A stretch of 64,000 nucleotides of DNA from Marinomonas vulgaris (GCF_018145875.1 NZ_JAGSSV010000001.1:1-64000); one strand, 5' to 3'; numbered from the stretch's first letter, positions 29,387 to 40,158 are shown. Notes: a model not told the origin generated them from the letters alone. Numbers and translations are program-made.

Positions 29387-30325
29387 ATGTTAAGAAGCTA
29401 TCTTGCGTTGCTTGCGCTAGGCACTATCTGGGGTTCTAATTTTATATTCATGAAATGGTCGACGATGCTGATCTCCCCATCCCAAACGGTTTTATTGCGT
29501 GTGCTATTTGGTTTTATCCCTCTTTTATTACTGGCCTTGTACTCTGGGGTTCTCAACCGAGGTCAATTCAAACATATACTGCATTTTGCCGTTATGTCTG
29601 TGCTCGCTACCACTTTTTATTACTATGGTTTCGTTGCAGGCACCGCGCTTATTCCTACCAGTGTAGCGGGGTTACTCAGCGGCTCCATTCCGATTTTTAC
29701 CTTTGTCTGCGCATTTGTCTTTTTACGACAAGATCGCCCTACCATGAAGGTCTTTCTTGGGGTGATCATTGGCTTTTGTGGTATTGTCATCAGCGCCCGC
29801 CCATGGGAGGGTGTAGACGGGATTAATATTCTTGGAGTGGTTTGGATGTTAGCCGGTACGACCAGTTTGGGCGTGTCTTTCGTTTACGCACAACGCTTAC
29901 TTTCACCTCACAACATACCGCCCTTGGCGCTGGCGACGTGGCAAACGGGGTTCGCTTCACTTACCCTGCTACTGCTGACCGATTTAAACGGCATTGCAGC
30001 CATCACCACAGACCATATTGCCTTAATGGGCCTAGTGGTTGGTTTAGGCCTCGTTGGTACAGGCTGTGCTTTTTTTCTGTATTACTACATCATCAGCAAA
30101 TTGGGATCAATACAAGCATCGGGCGCTACTTATATTGCTCCCATTGTGGCGGTGGTAATTGGTGCTTTCGTTGGAGAGGACATCAATTATTTTATCTTTA
30201 TCGCGCTGGCGTTGATTTTTACTGGGGTCATTTTGATTCAAGTCGGCTCACAAAGATCACCATCAAAACCACCGTATTCCGCTAAGCACCACAACCAAAC
30301 AGCTTCTACTGCGGGAGACGCTTGA
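29387..30325 (+). CDS. DMT-superfamily exporter (two EamA domains)
   Basis: 312-residue inner-membrane protein with ten hydrophobic segments in two EamA repeats (about 6-137 and 150-285). Typical start: ALLALGTIWGSNFIFMKW. DMT members export amino acids or other small metabolites; the substrate is not readable. TAGGAAA precedes the ATG. The last 88 bases overlap the convergent LysR gene, so the Ser/Pro/His-rich tail (SQRSPSKPPYSAKHHNQT) is encoded antisense to the LysR C-terminus. Confidence 0.92.
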   Translation: MLRSYLALLALGTIWGSNFIFMKWSTMLISPSQTVLLRVLFGFIPLLLLALYSGVLNRGQFKHILHFAVMSVLATTFYYYGFVAGTALIPTSVAGLLSGSIPIFTFVCAFVFLRQDRPTMKVFLGVIIGFCGIVISARPWEGVDGINILGVVWMLAGTTSLGVSFVYAQRLLSPHNIPPLALATWQTGFASLTLLLLTDLNGIAAITTDHIALMGLVVGLGLVGTGCAFFLYYYIISKLGSIQASGATYIAPIVAVVIGAFVGEDINYFIFIALALIFTGVILIQVGSQRSPSKPPYSAKHHNQTASTAGDA

Positions 30326-31137
30326 GCGCTGCGTTTTCTAACGAGAAAATAATCAGGCTCAATCACATAGGAACGACCTAAGACATCGACCAAGCGACCA
30401 AGCTCGATGTCTTTTGCAACAAAGGCACGACACGCCAACACCACCCCTTGTCCTGCGACGGCGGCATCAATGGCCAACGCGGTTTGATTAAATCTCGCTC
30501 CGACAGGTGCCTCCTTTGACTGCAACACCATTGGCCAATGATTGTGCGCGTCGTGCAACAGGGGTTTGTGGCGCAGCTCATCCAAGGTCAAAGGCAAGGC
30601 CACTTCTTTCAAAATGAGGGGGCTGGCCACCGCGACCAATTCTTGAGGAAATAGCTTAGCCGCTTGTAAATTGCTTGGAAAAGACGACTTCGTTAGTCGA
30701 ACCGCAATGTCGATTTGATCGGCATCAAACTGAGAGACGGCTTCTGTGGCAACGGTTCGTAATTCAATCTGAGGAAACTGTGCCTGAAGGTCGCCCAGCC
30801 GAGGAATCAGCAACTTAGCAGCAAAGGTGGGAGTCACACTGATGGTCACGATATCCGACCGCGCCATCACAGCATCGGTCGCTTCCGCCATGATATCAAA
30901 AGCTTTGGTCATGTCTTGAAGGTAGGTTTTTCCCTTGGGCGTGAGCGCCAAGCCTCTGGCCAAACGTTCAAACAGTAAAAAACCAAGAGTGTCTTCTAAG
31001 GCTCTTACTTGCTGAGCAACCGCGCCTTGCGTCACCCCAAGCTCCTCAGCAGCGCTACGAAAACTCAAACGCCGCCCAGACACTTCAAACGCTCGAAGCG
31101 CATTCAATGCGGGCAACTTTCTACGCGATAAAACCAT
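30238..31137 (-). CDS. LysR-family transcriptional regulator (GcvA-like)
   Basis: 299 residues. N-terminal winged helix-turn-helix (LPALNALRAFEVSGRRLSF, then AAEELGVTQGAVAQQVRAL), followed by the two-lobed effector domain. The GcvA-like subgroup is suggested by PALNALRAFE and the VSVTPTFAAKLLIPRL segment. AGGAA precedes the ATG. It faces the DMT exporter and overlaps its 3' end by 88 bp. Convergent layout is not the usual LysR-target arrangement, so control of the exporter is only a possibility. Confidence 0.93.
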   Translation of the reverse strand: MVLSRRKLPALNALRAFEVSGRRLSFRSAAEELGVTQGAVAQQVRALEDTLGFLLFERLARGLALTPKGKTYLQDMTKAFDIMAEATDAVMARSDIVTISVTPTFAAKLLIPRLGDLQAQFPQIELRTVATEAVSQFDADQIDIAVRLTKSSFPSNLQAAKLFPQELVAVASPLILKEVALPLTLDELRHKPLLHDAHNHWPMVLQSKEAPVGARFNQTALAIDAAVAGQGVVLACRAFVAKDIELGRLVDVLGRSYVIEPDYFLVRKRSAQASPAVEAVWLWCLAEYGGFDGDLCEPT

Positions 31138-31194
31138 GATCCATTCCTATCATTTTTTTCTATTTTATCGCGCTTTATGCCGAGCTAATAGCCA

Positions 31195-31491
31195 CTATGC
31201 CAAATCGGTATTCCCAAGCGGCACTTCAAGACCATTGCCACGACCAACAGGCTGACCAACCATTTCGTCATACGCACTTTGATGACACAGCACCATGGCA
31301 CCGACGGTTTTTTCTTTGAATAAAGCCTGTAATTCTAGCTTATTGTGACTGGTCAAAAACCTGCCATTATCGCGGGTTATGTATTCTTCTTTGTCGCCGA
31401 TCATAATAGACAATTGATACAGGTTCGATTCCAAAGAATGCAGTTTCACCTTATCCACATGGGTCAGTTTTTTAAGCTCTTTTAGTTGCAT
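31195..31491 (-). CDS. Protein of unknown function, resembles DUF6482
   Basis: 98-residue soluble protein. The pattern LHSLESNLYQLSIMIGDKEEYI with a late AYDEMVG and a final leucine/valine-proline segment matches what I recall of the DUF6482 family in pseudomonads; its function is unknown. The ATG at 31491 has AGGAGG seven bases upstream; a GTG two codons earlier is too close to that site. It lies just downstream of tilS on the same strand (69-bp gap), with no clear promoter of its own. Confidence 0.75.
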   Translation of the reverse strand: MQLKELKKLTHVDKVKLHSLESNLYQLSIMIGDKEEYITRDNGRFLTSHNKLELQALFKEKTVGAMVLCHQSAYDEMVGQPVGRGNGLEVPLGNTDLA

Positions 31492-31560
31492 TGGCACGCC
31501 TCCTATTTAGTCTATTTGATACGAGCCACCCATGATGGCAGTTCACACTTCAACAGGAAT

Positions 31561-32895
31561 TTAAACCGACTTGGTGATCCAAGGCAGATCGGGCGATCGC
31601 TGCCAACGCAACTCACCCTGCCAATCAGGATGCCGCCAAAGATCGCCAATGGCAATCAAGGTGTCGCCTTGAAACACATAAGGCAGATGATCACGCCACC
31701 AGCTGGGTATTTGCTGGTCATTGAGCCATTTTTTCAGCTTGCGAGTCTTGCCATTTGGCATCACCAAGCTCGCACCTTGAGGTCGTGACCTCAGCTCGCA
31801 GTCTTGATTATCTTGGTCGGTTTTGGTTTGAGTGCTGATTAGCACAACACGATCAAAAGATCGCTCTAGAGCAATACCTTCGGCCAACCCCCCTAACACC
31901 ACACACTGATCGCTTGGCAACAAGTAGAGCACATGTTGGTGGCGCATGAGACGGCCATGGGAAAAAGCAAACTCAGGCTGCTTATCTTCTGCCGACAAAA
32001 ACATGCCATCAATGCTGCCTAACTGACTGTGTGGTAAAGAGATATCCCAGCGAAGTAGAAAATAACGCAGCCAAAAAAGGCGCTCTTCACGGGGCTTTTC
32101 AACAACAAAACGCAACGGAAGACCTGCGTATTCGTCACACCACTGGTCTAGCTGCTGATTCGCAAATCCCGCCAAGATACGGTAATCCGCAGCAATGCGC
32201 TGCGCAGTAACGGAGATTTGCTGTTCCATTTGCGGGAACCGTGTTTTCAGTACAGGTATTACACCTTGTCGCAGAAAATTACGAGTAAAGCGTTCGTCTT
32301 CGTTGGATTCATCTTCTACCCAACATAAATGATGCTGCTGGGCGTAGTCTTGTAACACCTGCTTATCAAGCGTCAAAAACGGACGAACCAGCCTCGCCTC
32401 AGAACCAGCAAAAACTCTTTGTTCAGGGATGCCCGACAAACCTTTGCCACCGGTTCCACGCAACAGACGAAACAGCACAGTCTCAGCCTGATCACCTCTA
32501 TGATGAGCCAATAACAACACGCCATCATTCGTCATAATCGATTGAAACGCCTGATAGCGAGCATTTCGTGCCGCCTCTTCAACAGAGGCTTGCTCTTGTA
32601 GGATGACCCGCTTTGCAATGAAGCGTATACCTAACGAATGGCAAACGGACTCACAATGCACCACCCAATCATCCGCACTCTCACTCAAACCGTGATGCAC
32701 ATGAATAGCCGTCAGCTGATGTATTTGCGACTCCGATAACTGAGCCACCAAAGCATGCAAGAGCACATGGGAATCCACGCCACCACTGAACCCTAAATAC
32801 ACCTGCTGACCAGGCGAGAAAAGCGCGTCTATCCAAGCAGGGTTAAATTGCAAAGACGAAGGTGAAACAAGCGGTGCTACCTCGGAATACGCCAT
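31561..32895 (-). CDS. tilS: tRNA(Ile)-lysidine synthase
   Basis: Converts the wobble C of tRNA-Ile(CAU) to lysidine with ATP and lysine, which is essential for reading AUA. 444 residues. The N-type PP-loop SGGVDSHVLLHAL follows YLGF; AHHRGDQAETVLFRLLRGTGGKGLSGIP is the lysidine-synthase signature. Linker and C-terminal domains follow (LIAIGDLWRHP near the end). It follows accA, but a terminator lies between, so it probably has a promoter in the 83-bp gap. Confidence 0.96.
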   Translation of the reverse strand: MAYSEVAPLVSPSSLQFNPAWIDALFSPGQQVYLGFSGGVDSHVLLHALVAQLSESQIHQLTAIHVHHGLSESADDWVVHCESVCHSLGIRFIAKRVILQEQASVEEAARNARYQAFQSIMTNDGVLLLAHHRGDQAETVLFRLLRGTGGKGLSGIPEQRVFAGSEARLVRPFLTLDKQVLQDYAQQHHLCWVEDESNEDERFTRNFLRQGVIPVLKTRFPQMEQQISVTAQRIAADYRILAGFANQQLDQWCDEYAGLPLRFVVEKPREERLFWLRYFLLRWDISLPHSQLGSIDGMFLSAEDKQPEFAFSHGRLMRHQHVLYLLPSDQCVVLGGLAEGIALERSFDRVVLISTQTKTDQDNQDCELRSRPQGASLVMPNGKTRKLKKWLNDQQIPSWWRDHLPYVFQGDTLIAIGDLWRHPDWQGELRWQRSPDLPWITKSV

Positions 32896-32934
32896 AATGA
32901 ACTCAGTACATGACCCAAAACGATTCAGTTAAAA

Positions 32935-32966
32935 ACAAAAAAGCCCCCAATCAAGGAGGCTTTTAG
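32935..32966 (-). terminator. Terminator of accA
   Basis: Minus-strand AAAAGCCTCC, loop, GGGGGCTTTTTT, directly after the accA stop. Confidence 0.87.
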
Positions 32967-32978
32967 CACAAGAAAAAC

Positions 32979-33926
32979 TTATAAACCGTAAGACATCAAA
33001 CGATTATAACGACGAGCCAAAAGCTCTTCTGTCGTCAAGGCTTCCATTCGATCAAGCGCAGCAATAATATTCTGCTTTAGACTGTGTGCAACCTGCTCAT
33101 GAGCAATGTGCGCCCCACCCATTGGCTCTGGAATAATGGTATCCACCAGACCTAGCTCTTGTAGGCGCGGAGCAGTAATTCCCATGGCTTTTGCGGCATC
33201 AGACGCGCGATCTGCGCTCTTCCACAAAATGGACGCACAGCCTTCTGGTGAAATCACCGAATAGGTGCCGTATTGCATCATCATTAGCTCATCGCATACG
33301 CCTATCGCCAATGCACCACCAGAACCACCTTCACCGATAACGGTGGAAATAATCGGTGTTTTAAGACGAGACATCACAGCCAAATTAAAGGCAATGGCTT
33401 CACTTTGACCACGCTCTTCAGCGCCAATGCCAGGGTAGGCTCCTGGTGTGTCGATTAGCGTTACGATGGGCATATTGAAACGTTCAGCCGTTTCCATAAG
33501 ACGCAACGCCTTACGGTAGCCTTCTGGACGTGGCATACCAAAATTACGAAGTACTTTTTCTTTCACTTCGCGACCTTTTTGGTGACCTATGATCATCACT
33601 GGACGACCATCTAATCGAGCAATACCGCCAACAATCGCGCGGTCGTCGGCGTAATGACGGTCACCGTGCATTTCTTCAAAATCAGTAAAAGCATGCTTGA
33701 TGTAATCTAGCGTATAAGGGCGTTTTGGGTGACGCGCCAACTGAGACACTTCCCAGGCACCAAGATTACTGAATAGGCTTTTAGTCAGCGCTATTTTTTT
33801 ATCTTCAAGGCGACTGATTTCATCGCTGATGTTAAGTTCATTATCGTTACCGACTAAACGTAACTCTTCAATTTTTTGTTCGAGCTCAGCAATCGGCTGC
33901 TCAAAAGGGAGATAATCTAAATTCAT
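32979..33926 (-). CDS. accA: Acetyl-CoA carboxylase carboxyltransferase subunit alpha
   Basis: Pairs with AccD to transfer the carboxyl group from biotin-BCCP to acetyl-CoA, the first step of fatty acid synthesis. 315 residues. A coiled coil at the N-terminus ([10 protein letters not shown]) precedes the crotonase-like fold, with [20 protein letters not shown] and [15 protein letters not shown]. The order dnaE-accA-tilS is the same as in E. coli. The ATG has a weak ribosome site. Confidence 0.97.
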   Translation of the reverse strand: MNLDYLPFEQPIAELEQKIEELRLVGNDNELNISDEISRLEDKKIALTKSLFSNLGAWEVSQLARHPKRPYTLDYIKHAFTDFEEMHGDRHYADDRAIVGGIARLDGRPVMIIGHQKGREVKEKVLRNFGMPRPEGYRKALRLMETAERFNMPIVTLIDTPGAYPGIGAEERGQSEAIAFNLAVMSRLKTPIISTVIGEGGSGGALAIGVCDELMMMQYGTYSVISPEGCASILWKSADRASDAAKAMGITAPRLQELGLVDTIIPEPMGGAHIAHEQVAHSLKQNIIAALDRMEALTTEELLARRYNRLMSYGL

Positions 33927-34049
33927 GTTTAATTACACTACTGTTTGGTTGCCATCAAATTCAAAGACAAAAGGCTAAGAGCCATTCGCTTTCTAGCGCT
34001 ATTAAGCGTGTCTCTACGTCACATTCCATTGCAAAATTATTAAATGAGA

Positions 34050-37000
34050 CTAAGTATACACTAACTGAACATTTTGTTTACCGTATTGTTTCTGCAGTTG
34101 ATGAATTAATTCGTCATCTGGACGGACTTTCCAGCCAGCCCCTAAACGTACATCACCACAGGCTTGCTCGGTGTCAAAGCTGATGACCACGTCGCAACCA
34201 TCGCCACGGTAAGATTCCATATATCGGGCTAACACCTGTATATCTTGAGGCGTTACTGTGTCAGAGGTCCATTCAATACGCAATGCTTCAACGTAACGTA
34301 TTCGCGCCTGAGCAATGTCTAAAATATTGCGCGCAATGACTTTTTGCCCGCCACGAAACTCATCTACGGTGATTTCACCTTCTACCACGACCACTTCGTC
34401 TTTCACTATCGCATTTTTGAAGCTATCGTAATTGTCTGGAAACACGGTAACTTCAATACGCGCAGATCGGTCATCTAGCGTAACGAAAGCAATATTGCCG
34501 CCTTTTTTACTCTTAGTGACACGTAAATCAACGATTAACCCCGCCATGATCTGAGTGTCGCCGCGTTTGGGTTGTAAGTCGACAATTTTTGATCGAGCAA
34601 ATCGGCGAATTTCTTTTTCGTATTCGTCAATCGGGTGGCCCGTTACATACAAGCCTAATGTGTCTTTTTCACCATCTAAACGCTGACGAGGTGGCCATTC
34701 ATGCTGAATACCAATGTCTTTGTAAGCGTCTTCGGTGCTTTCTTCCACCGCAATACCAAACAAATCCATCATGCCGGCGTCTTGGTTTTTCGCATCCTGA
34801 ACGGCTCTTTTCAGCGCCTCATCGATGCAGGCAAACAAGGTTGCCCGATTTGGCCCTATGGTGTCAAATGCACCCGAGCGAACCAAGGCTTCCATCACAC
34901 GCTTATTTACCTTGCGCCCGACCCGTTGACAAAAGTCGAAAATATGCTCAAAGGGTCCTTCTTTTCGAGCTTCTACGATGGCTTCAATCGGCCCTTCTCC
35001 TACGCCTTTGATGGCACCTAAACCATAAACAATGGCACCTTTTGGATTAACCGTAAACTTGAACACAGACTCATTCACGTTGGGCAGTTCAAGGGTCAAT
35101 GTCATCGACCGACATTCTTCGATGAAAATAACGATCTTGTCGGTGTTCTGCATATCTGCAGACAATACCGCCGCCATGAAAGGCGCTGGATAGTGGTTTT
35201 TCAACCACGCCGTTTGATACGACACCAGGGCATACGCCGCAGAGTGGGATTTGTTAAAACCGTAGCCGGCGAACTTTTCCATCAGATCAAAAATATTACC
35301 GGATAAGTCTCGATCTACATTGTTCTTAGCCGCACCTTCCATAAAAATCATGCGTTGTTCGGCCATGACTTCTGCTTTCTTTTTACCCATGGCACGACGC
35401 AATAAGTCGGCGCCACCTAAAGAAAACTTCGCCAATACCTGAGCGATCTGCATAACCTGCTCTTGGTACAAAATAATACCGTAGGTGGGTTCCAACACAG
35501 GAATTAGATCCGTGTGCTGATAATCTGTATGAGGAAATGCCAGCTCAGCTCGACCATGCTTACGGTTGATAAAGTCGTCTACCATGCCCGACCCTAGCGG
35601 ACCCGGACGATACAAGGCCACCAAAGCGATAATGTCTTCAAAGCGCGATGGCAGAAGCTTTTTAATCAGCTCTTTCATACCACGGGATTCCAGCTGAAAA
35701 ACCGCGGTAGTTTCTGCGCGCTTGAGCAGGTCGTAAGTCGATTTGTCTTCCAAATCGATCAGCGCAATGTCCAGTGGTGGCTTGCCTTCAAGCGCGTTGA
35801 TGGCGTCGATATTTTTTACCGCCCAATCCACCACGGTTAGGGTTTTTAGTCCCAAAAAGTCGAACTTCACCAAGCCCGCTTCTTCCACATCGTTTTTGTC
35901 GTATTGGGTGACCAACCCTGAGCCATCTTCCTCACAATATAACGGAGCAAAGTCGATCAGCTTGGTAGGCGCAATAACCACACCACCCGCGTGCTTACCA
36001 AAGTTACGCACCACGCCTTCAAGAGATATGGCCATTTCCATGACTTCTGCGGCATCCTCGTCCCCCGCCAAAAACTCTGGCAACGCAGGCTCTTCTTCCA
36101 ACGCTTTTTTCAACGTCATGCCGATTTCAAACGGGATCAACTTAGAGAGTTTGTCTCCTAAACTATAGGGTTTGCCCTGTACCCTCGCCACGTCTCGTAC
36201 TACGGCCTTGGCCGCCATGGCGCCAAAGGTGATGATCTGAGAAACCGCATCACGACCATAAGTACGTGATACGTAATCGATCACACGGTCGCGGTTTTCC
36301 ATGCAAAAGTCGATGTCAAAATCGGGCATGGACACCCGCTCTGGGTTCAAGAAGCGCTCGAACAGCAAATCGTATTCAAGGGGATCAAGGTCGGTGATTT
36401 TTAACGCGTACGCCACAAGGGAACCGGCACCGGAACCACGACCAGGGCCAACAGGAATGTCGTTGTCTTTCGCCCATTGGATAAAGTCCATCACGATCAA
36501 AAAGTAACCGGGGAAGCCCATTTGATTGATGATGGTTAATTCAAAATCCAGACGATCCCAATATTCTTGCCGACGTTTTTCAATACGTTCACCGTATTTT
36601 TTGGTTAAAAAATCGAAGCGTTCTTTTAAGCCGTCATAAGACAATTTGCTGAAAAATTCGCCCATGGTCATGCCATCAGGCACAGGATAGTCCGGCAAAA
36701 AGTATTCGCCGAGCAAGACATCGACACTGCAACGTTTGGCTATTTCAACGGTATTTTCTAGGGCTTCTGGAATGTCCTCAAATAAGGCTTCCATCTCTTC
36801 TGGAGTCTTAAAGTATTGCTCTTCGGAATAGCGACGCTTACGACGAGGGTCATCAATAGTAACGCCATCATGAATACACACTCGCGCTTCATGGGCTTCA
36901 AAGTTTTCGCGCTTTAAAAAACGCACGTCGTTGGTGGCCACAACAGGGCAACCTAGCTCGGCGGCCAAGGGCACAACGCTGTGGATATAGCTTTCTTCGC

Positions 37001-37526
37001 CTGCTCGGCTGGTGCGTTGCAGCTCTACATAGAAACGATTTGGAAACACAGACATCCAATACGCTAAACGCGATCTGGCTTGGTCTTCTCGACCTTTTTG
37101 CAGCAGTAAACCTACATCGCCAAAGCCTGCGCCCGATAACGCGATGACGTCTTGACTGCAAGCTTCAATCCACTCACGCTGAACAATAGGACGACCTTCA
37201 GCCTGCCCAAGTTGATAGCCTTTGGAAATCACATTAATGATGTTTTTGTAACCTTGGTTCGAGGTCGCCAGCAGAGTAAGTCGATAACGTGAATCCACAT
37301 CATCGTCCTCGGCGATCATCACATCCACACCACAAATGGGTTTGATGCCTTTTTCCATGGCACCTTTATAAAAGCGCACAAAACCGCACAAGTTGTTCTC
37401 GTCGGTAATGGCCACCGCAGGCATGGCCATGGATTCCGTGGTTCCCAATAGTCCTTTGATTTTCAACAAACCGTCCACTAAGGAAAACTCAGTATGAACG
37501 CGCAAATGTATAAAAGAAGCAGACAC
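34050..37526 (-). CDS. dnaE: DNA polymerase III subunit alpha
   Basis: Replicative polymerase core. 1158 residues, as in E. coli. PHP domain (FIHLRVHTEFSLVDG) at the N-terminus, catalytic Asp motif MPDFDIDFC at about 400, palm and fingers region with GPGRGSGAGSLVAYAL, then helix-hairpin-helix and an OB fold near the end (MAGLIVDLRVTKSKKGGNIA). The start is GTG with GAGGG upstream, four bases after the rnhB stop, so it is translated from the lpxB-rnhB-dnaE message. Confidence 0.98.
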   Translation of the reverse strand: MSASFIHLRVHTEFSLVDGLLKIKGLLGTTESMAMPAVAITDENNLCGFVRFYKGAMEKGIKPICGVDVMIAEDDDVDSRYRLTLLATSNQGYKNIINVISKGYQLGQAEGRPIVQREWIEACSQDVIALSGAGFGDVGLLLQKGREDQARSRLAYWMSVFPNRFYVELQRTSRAGEESYIHSVVPLAAELGCPVVATNDVRFLKRENFEAHEARVCIHDGVTIDDPRRKRRYSEEQYFKTPEEMEALFEDIPEALENTVEIAKRCSVDVLLGEYFLPDYPVPDGMTMGEFFSKLSYDGLKERFDFLTKKYGERIEKRRQEYWDRLDFELTIINQMGFPGYFLIVMDFIQWAKDNDIPVGPGRGSGAGSLVAYALKITDLDPLEYDLLFERFLNPERVSMPDFDIDFCMENRDRVIDYVSRTYGRDAVSQIITFGAMAAKAVVRDVARVQGKPYSLGDKLSKLIPFEIGMTLKKALEEEPALPEFLAGDEDAAEVMEMAISLEGVVRNFGKHAGGVVIAPTKLIDFAPLYCEEDGSGLVTQYDKNDVEEAGLVKFDFLGLKTLTVVDWAVKNIDAINALEGKPPLDIALIDLEDKSTYDLLKRAETTAVFQLESRGMKELIKKLLPSRFEDIIALVALYRPGPLGSGMVDDFINRKHGRAELAFPHTDYQHTDLIPVLEPTYGIILYQEQVMQIAQVLAKFSLGGADLLRRAMGKKKAEVMAEQRMIFMEGAAKNNVDRDLSGNIFDLMEKFAGYGFNKSHSAAYALVSYQTAWLKNHYPAPFMAAVLSADMQNTDKIVIFIEECRSMTLTLELPNVNESVFKFTVNPKGAIVYGLGAIKGVGEGPIEAIVEARKEGPFEHIFDFCQRVGRKVNKRVMEALVRSGAFDTIGPNRATLFACIDEALKRAVQDAKNQDAGMMDLFGIAVEESTEDAYKDIGIQHEWPPRQRLDGEKDTLGLYVTGHPIDEYEKEIRRFARSKIVDLQPKRGDTQIMAGLIVDLRVTKSKKGGNIAFVTLDDRSARIEVTVFPDNYDSFKNAIVKDEVVVVEGEITVDEFRGGQKVIARNILDIAQARIRYVEALRIEWTSDTVTPQDIQVLARYMESYRGDGCDVVISFDTEQACGDVRLGAGWKVRPDDELIHQLQKQYGKQNVQLVYT

Positions 37527-37529
37527 GTT

Positions 37530-38129
37530 TTATCCCTCTAAAATCTTTTTAACAGGGCCAAAGCTACGACGATGCAGCGGCGTAATACCATGTTGTCGAA
37601 TCGCGGCAAGGTGTTGAGCGGTTGGATAACCTTTGTGTTTTTCAAAACCGTATTCAGGGTATTGCTGTGCGGCTTTGACAATGTCTCTATCTCGAGTGAC
37701 CTTCGCCAAAATAGACGCAGCAGAAATCGCGGCGTGTCGGGCATCACCCTTAACAACGGCTTCGGCAGAGCAGGGTAAATCCGGTGGAAGTCGGTTACCG
37801 TCCACTAGTACGTGCTCAGGAGCAACCGGCAACAGCGCCACCGCTCGGGACATGGCCAACATACTGGCGTGCAGGATATTTATTTCATCAATTTCTTCGA
37901 TGGACGCACTGGCCACCGCAAAAGCCAAGGCTTTTTCTTGAATCTCAACAAACAAGGCTTCGCGCTTTTTCTCGCTCAGCTTTTTGGAGTCCGCTAAACC
38001 GGCAATGGGGCGATTCGGGTCGAGAATCACCGCGGCAGCAACAACCTCACCCGCCAGCGGCCCCCGCCCTGCTTCATCGGTGCCCGCTAAAAGGTCTCCA
38101 AAGTACACCTGACTAACAAAGGGTTCCAT
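37530..38129 (-). CDS. rnhB: Ribonuclease HII
   Basis: Cuts RNA in RNA-DNA hybrids, including single ribonucleotides in DNA. 199 residues. Active-site start [19 protein letters not shown] (D18, E19); second Asp in [10 protein letters not shown]. The ATG overlaps the lpxB stop by one base (TAATG). It lies between lpxB and dnaE as in many gammaproteobacteria. Confidence 0.97.
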   Translation of the reverse strand: MEPFVSQVYFGDLLAGTDEAGRGPLAGEVVAAAVILDPNRPIAGLADSKKLSEKKREALFVEIQEKALAFAVASASIEEIDEINILHASMLAMSRAVALLPVAPEHVLVDGNRLPPDLPCSAEAVVKGDARHAAISAASILAKVTRDRDIVKAAQQYPEYGFEKHKGYPTAQHLAAIRQHGITPLHRRSFGPVKKILEG

Positions 38130-39319
38130 TATAATGGTCTCCCCTGCGTACTGAATGGTTCCTGTGGACTAGGTTCGCCAAGCATGGACAAAATCGCGGT
38201 GGCTCCAGTTTCACCCGCATTTTTGCGCAGCATTTTGTGCAATTCTAAGTATTTGGCCTGAATGGCCTTATCATCAACGAACTCTCGCCATGTTTGTAAC
38301 AACTGGGTCGCTAAATTTTCCGGTACGGCCTCGTCTTGTAGCAATTCAGGCACTAGGGGCGCATTGGCTAACAGGTTTGGTAAGGACACATAAGGAACTT
38401 TAATCATCCGCGACATGATAGCAAAGGTCAGTTTATTGACTCGGTACGACACCACCATAGGGCGTTTCACCAACATAGCTTCTAATGCAGCAGTGCCTGA
38501 TGCCAGCAAGATCGCGTCGGCCGCGGCCATGACGGTACGAGATTGACCATCAACCAACACAGCCTCCATGCTCGCCTCTTGCAGTAAGGTTTGAATTTGC
38601 TCTCGTCTGGCTTGATTGGCGGCTGGAATCAAAAAAGTCGCATTGGGCTCTTGTTGCTGAATAAGCTTCATGGTGTCGATAAACAGGGGCGCCAGCCGTG
38701 ACACTTCCCCCTCACGAGAGCCTGGTAATATGGCAAACACAGGGCCTTTAACCGCACCTAAACGTAATTCCTCTCGAGCTAAAGACGCGTCACTTTCTAA
38801 TGGAATATCATCGGCCAAGGTATGACCAACGCATACTACGGGTATATTGTGTTGGTGATAAATGGGCAGTTCAAAAGGAAACAAGGCCAGCATTAAGTCA
38901 ACTGACTTTTTGATGTTGAAAATACGTTTCTGACGCCACGCCCATACAGAAGGGCTTACATAATGCACCGTCGGAATACCAACTTGCTTCAGCTTTCGAG
39001 CTAAAGGCATATTAAAGTCAGGCGAGTCGATGCCAATAAAAGCAGTAGGAGGGTTACTAACACAGGATTGATACAAACGTTTACGGATGCCTAATAATTC
39101 TCTTAGTCGCCCTAGCACTTCAACCAGCCCCATGACAGACAATCTGTCCATTGGCACCATGCTGGCCAAGCCTTGCGCTTCCATTAATGGCCCACCTATG
39201 CCTTCAAAAACTGCGTTTGGTTGATGCTTTTTTAGATGCTTGATTAAATTAGCACCCAGAATGTCTCCGGACGCTTCGCCAGCGACCAATACATAACGTG
39301 TCGTAGACGTGTTTTGCAT
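38129..39319 (-). CDS. lpxB: Lipid-A-disaccharide synthase
   Basis: Glycosyltransferase (GT19) that joins UDP-diacyl-glucosamine and lipid X on the inner face of the cytoplasmic membrane. 396 residues. N-terminus [30 protein letters not shown] and GHTLADDIP are conserved. AGAGG precedes the ATG. A terminator sits between lpxA and lpxB, which makes partial read-through or an extra promoter likely for this gene. Confidence 0.97.
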   Translation of the reverse strand: MQNTSTTRYVLVAGEASGDILGANLIKHLKKHQPNAVFEGIGGPLMEAQGLASMVPMDRLSVMGLVEVLGRLRELLGIRKRLYQSCVSNPPTAFIGIDSPDFNMPLARKLKQVGIPTVHYVSPSVWAWRQKRIFNIKKSVDLMLALFPFELPIYHQHNIPVVCVGHTLADDIPLESDASLAREELRLGAVKGPVFAILPGSREGEVSRLAPLFIDTMKLIQQQEPNATFLIPAANQARREQIQTLLQEASMEAVLVDGQSRTVMAAADAILLASGTAALEAMLVKRPMVVSYRVNKLTFAIMSRMIKVPYVSLPNLLANAPLVPELLQDEAVPENLATQLLQTWREFVDDKAIQAKYLELHKMLRKNAGETGATAILSMLGEPSPQEPFSTQGRPL

Positions 39320-39335
39320 TTATAAACCTCTAATA

Positions 39336-39366
39336 ATAAAAAACCCCGAAACAGTCCGGGGTTTTC
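39336..39366 (-). terminator. Hairpin terminator between lpxA and lpxB
   Basis: Minus-strand AAAACCCCG, loop GACTGTTT, CGGGGTTTTTT, after the lpxA stop. It may act as an attenuator inside the lpx cluster. Confidence 0.85.
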
Positions 39367-39382
39367 TTTGGAAACAGGCTGC

Positions 39383-40156
39383 CTATCGGACAATGCCACG
39401 TTTGGATTGTCGTATGGAAAAGACAAACTCTACCACCTCGGGAACATCAAACACATCACTCTGTTCGAGTTCAGACAGCGCCGACTGCAATGTCAGCCCT
39501 TTGAGGTAAAGTGTTTTATAAGCGGTACGCAACGCACGGATCACATCCGCAGGCACACCTCGACGACGCATACCTTCAAAATTCATACCATGCGCCTTGG
39601 CAGGGCTTCCAGACACCATCACATAGCGCGGTACATCCTTGGCAACCATGGAACCCATGCCGCACATACTAAAAGAATTTACTTGGCAAAATTGATGAAT
39701 GCCCGTGTAACCGCCCAATATCACGTAATCACCAACAGTCACATGCCCAGCCAACGCTGCAAAATTAGCCATAATGTTATGGTCACCTACTGTGCAGTCA
39801 TGCCCGACATGTGTGCTGGCCATAAATAAATTATGACTACCTATCGTAGTAATGCCGTTATCTTGAACGGTACCACGATGAATTGTGGCATTTTCACGAA
39901 TAACATTGTTGTCACCAACAACCAATTTGGTCGGCTCACCCTTGTACTTTTTGTCTTGGTTTGCTTCTCCAACCGAAGCAAACTGGTAGATTTCATTATT
40001 AGACCCAATTGTTGTGTGACCATTGATAACAACATGAGATTTAATAACACTACCAGCGCCAATTTTTACATTCGGTCCGATAACACAAAACGGCCCAATT
40101 TCAACACTAGAGTCAATTTCTGCTTTCGGGTCGATTAAAGTAGTTGGATGTATCAA
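39383..40156 (-). CDS. lpxA: UDP-N-acetylglucosamine O-acyltransferase
   Basis: First step of lipid A synthesis: moves a beta-hydroxyacyl chain from ACP to UDP-GlcNAc. 257 residues, left-handed beta-helix of hexapeptide repeats; the HVGHD motif carries the catalytic His (H119 here, the E. coli H125 equivalent). The start is TTG, with AGGAAA about ten bases upstream. The next Met is at residue 112, so no ATG can be used. It follows fabZ by two bases. Confidence 0.96.
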   Translation of the reverse strand: MIHPTTLIDPKAEIDSSVEIGPFCVIGPNVKIGAGSVIKSHVVINGHTTIGSNNEIYQFASVGEANQDKKYKGEPTKLVVGDNNVIRENATIHRGTVQDNGITTIGSHNLFMASTHVGHDCTVGDHNIMANFAALAGHVTVGDYVILGGYTGIHQFCQVNSFSMCGMGSMVAKDVPRYVMVSGSPAKAHGMNFEGMRRRGVPADVIRALRTAYKTLYLKGLTLQSALSELEQSDVFDVPEVVEFVFSIRQSKRGIVR

Positions 40157-40158
40157 GA

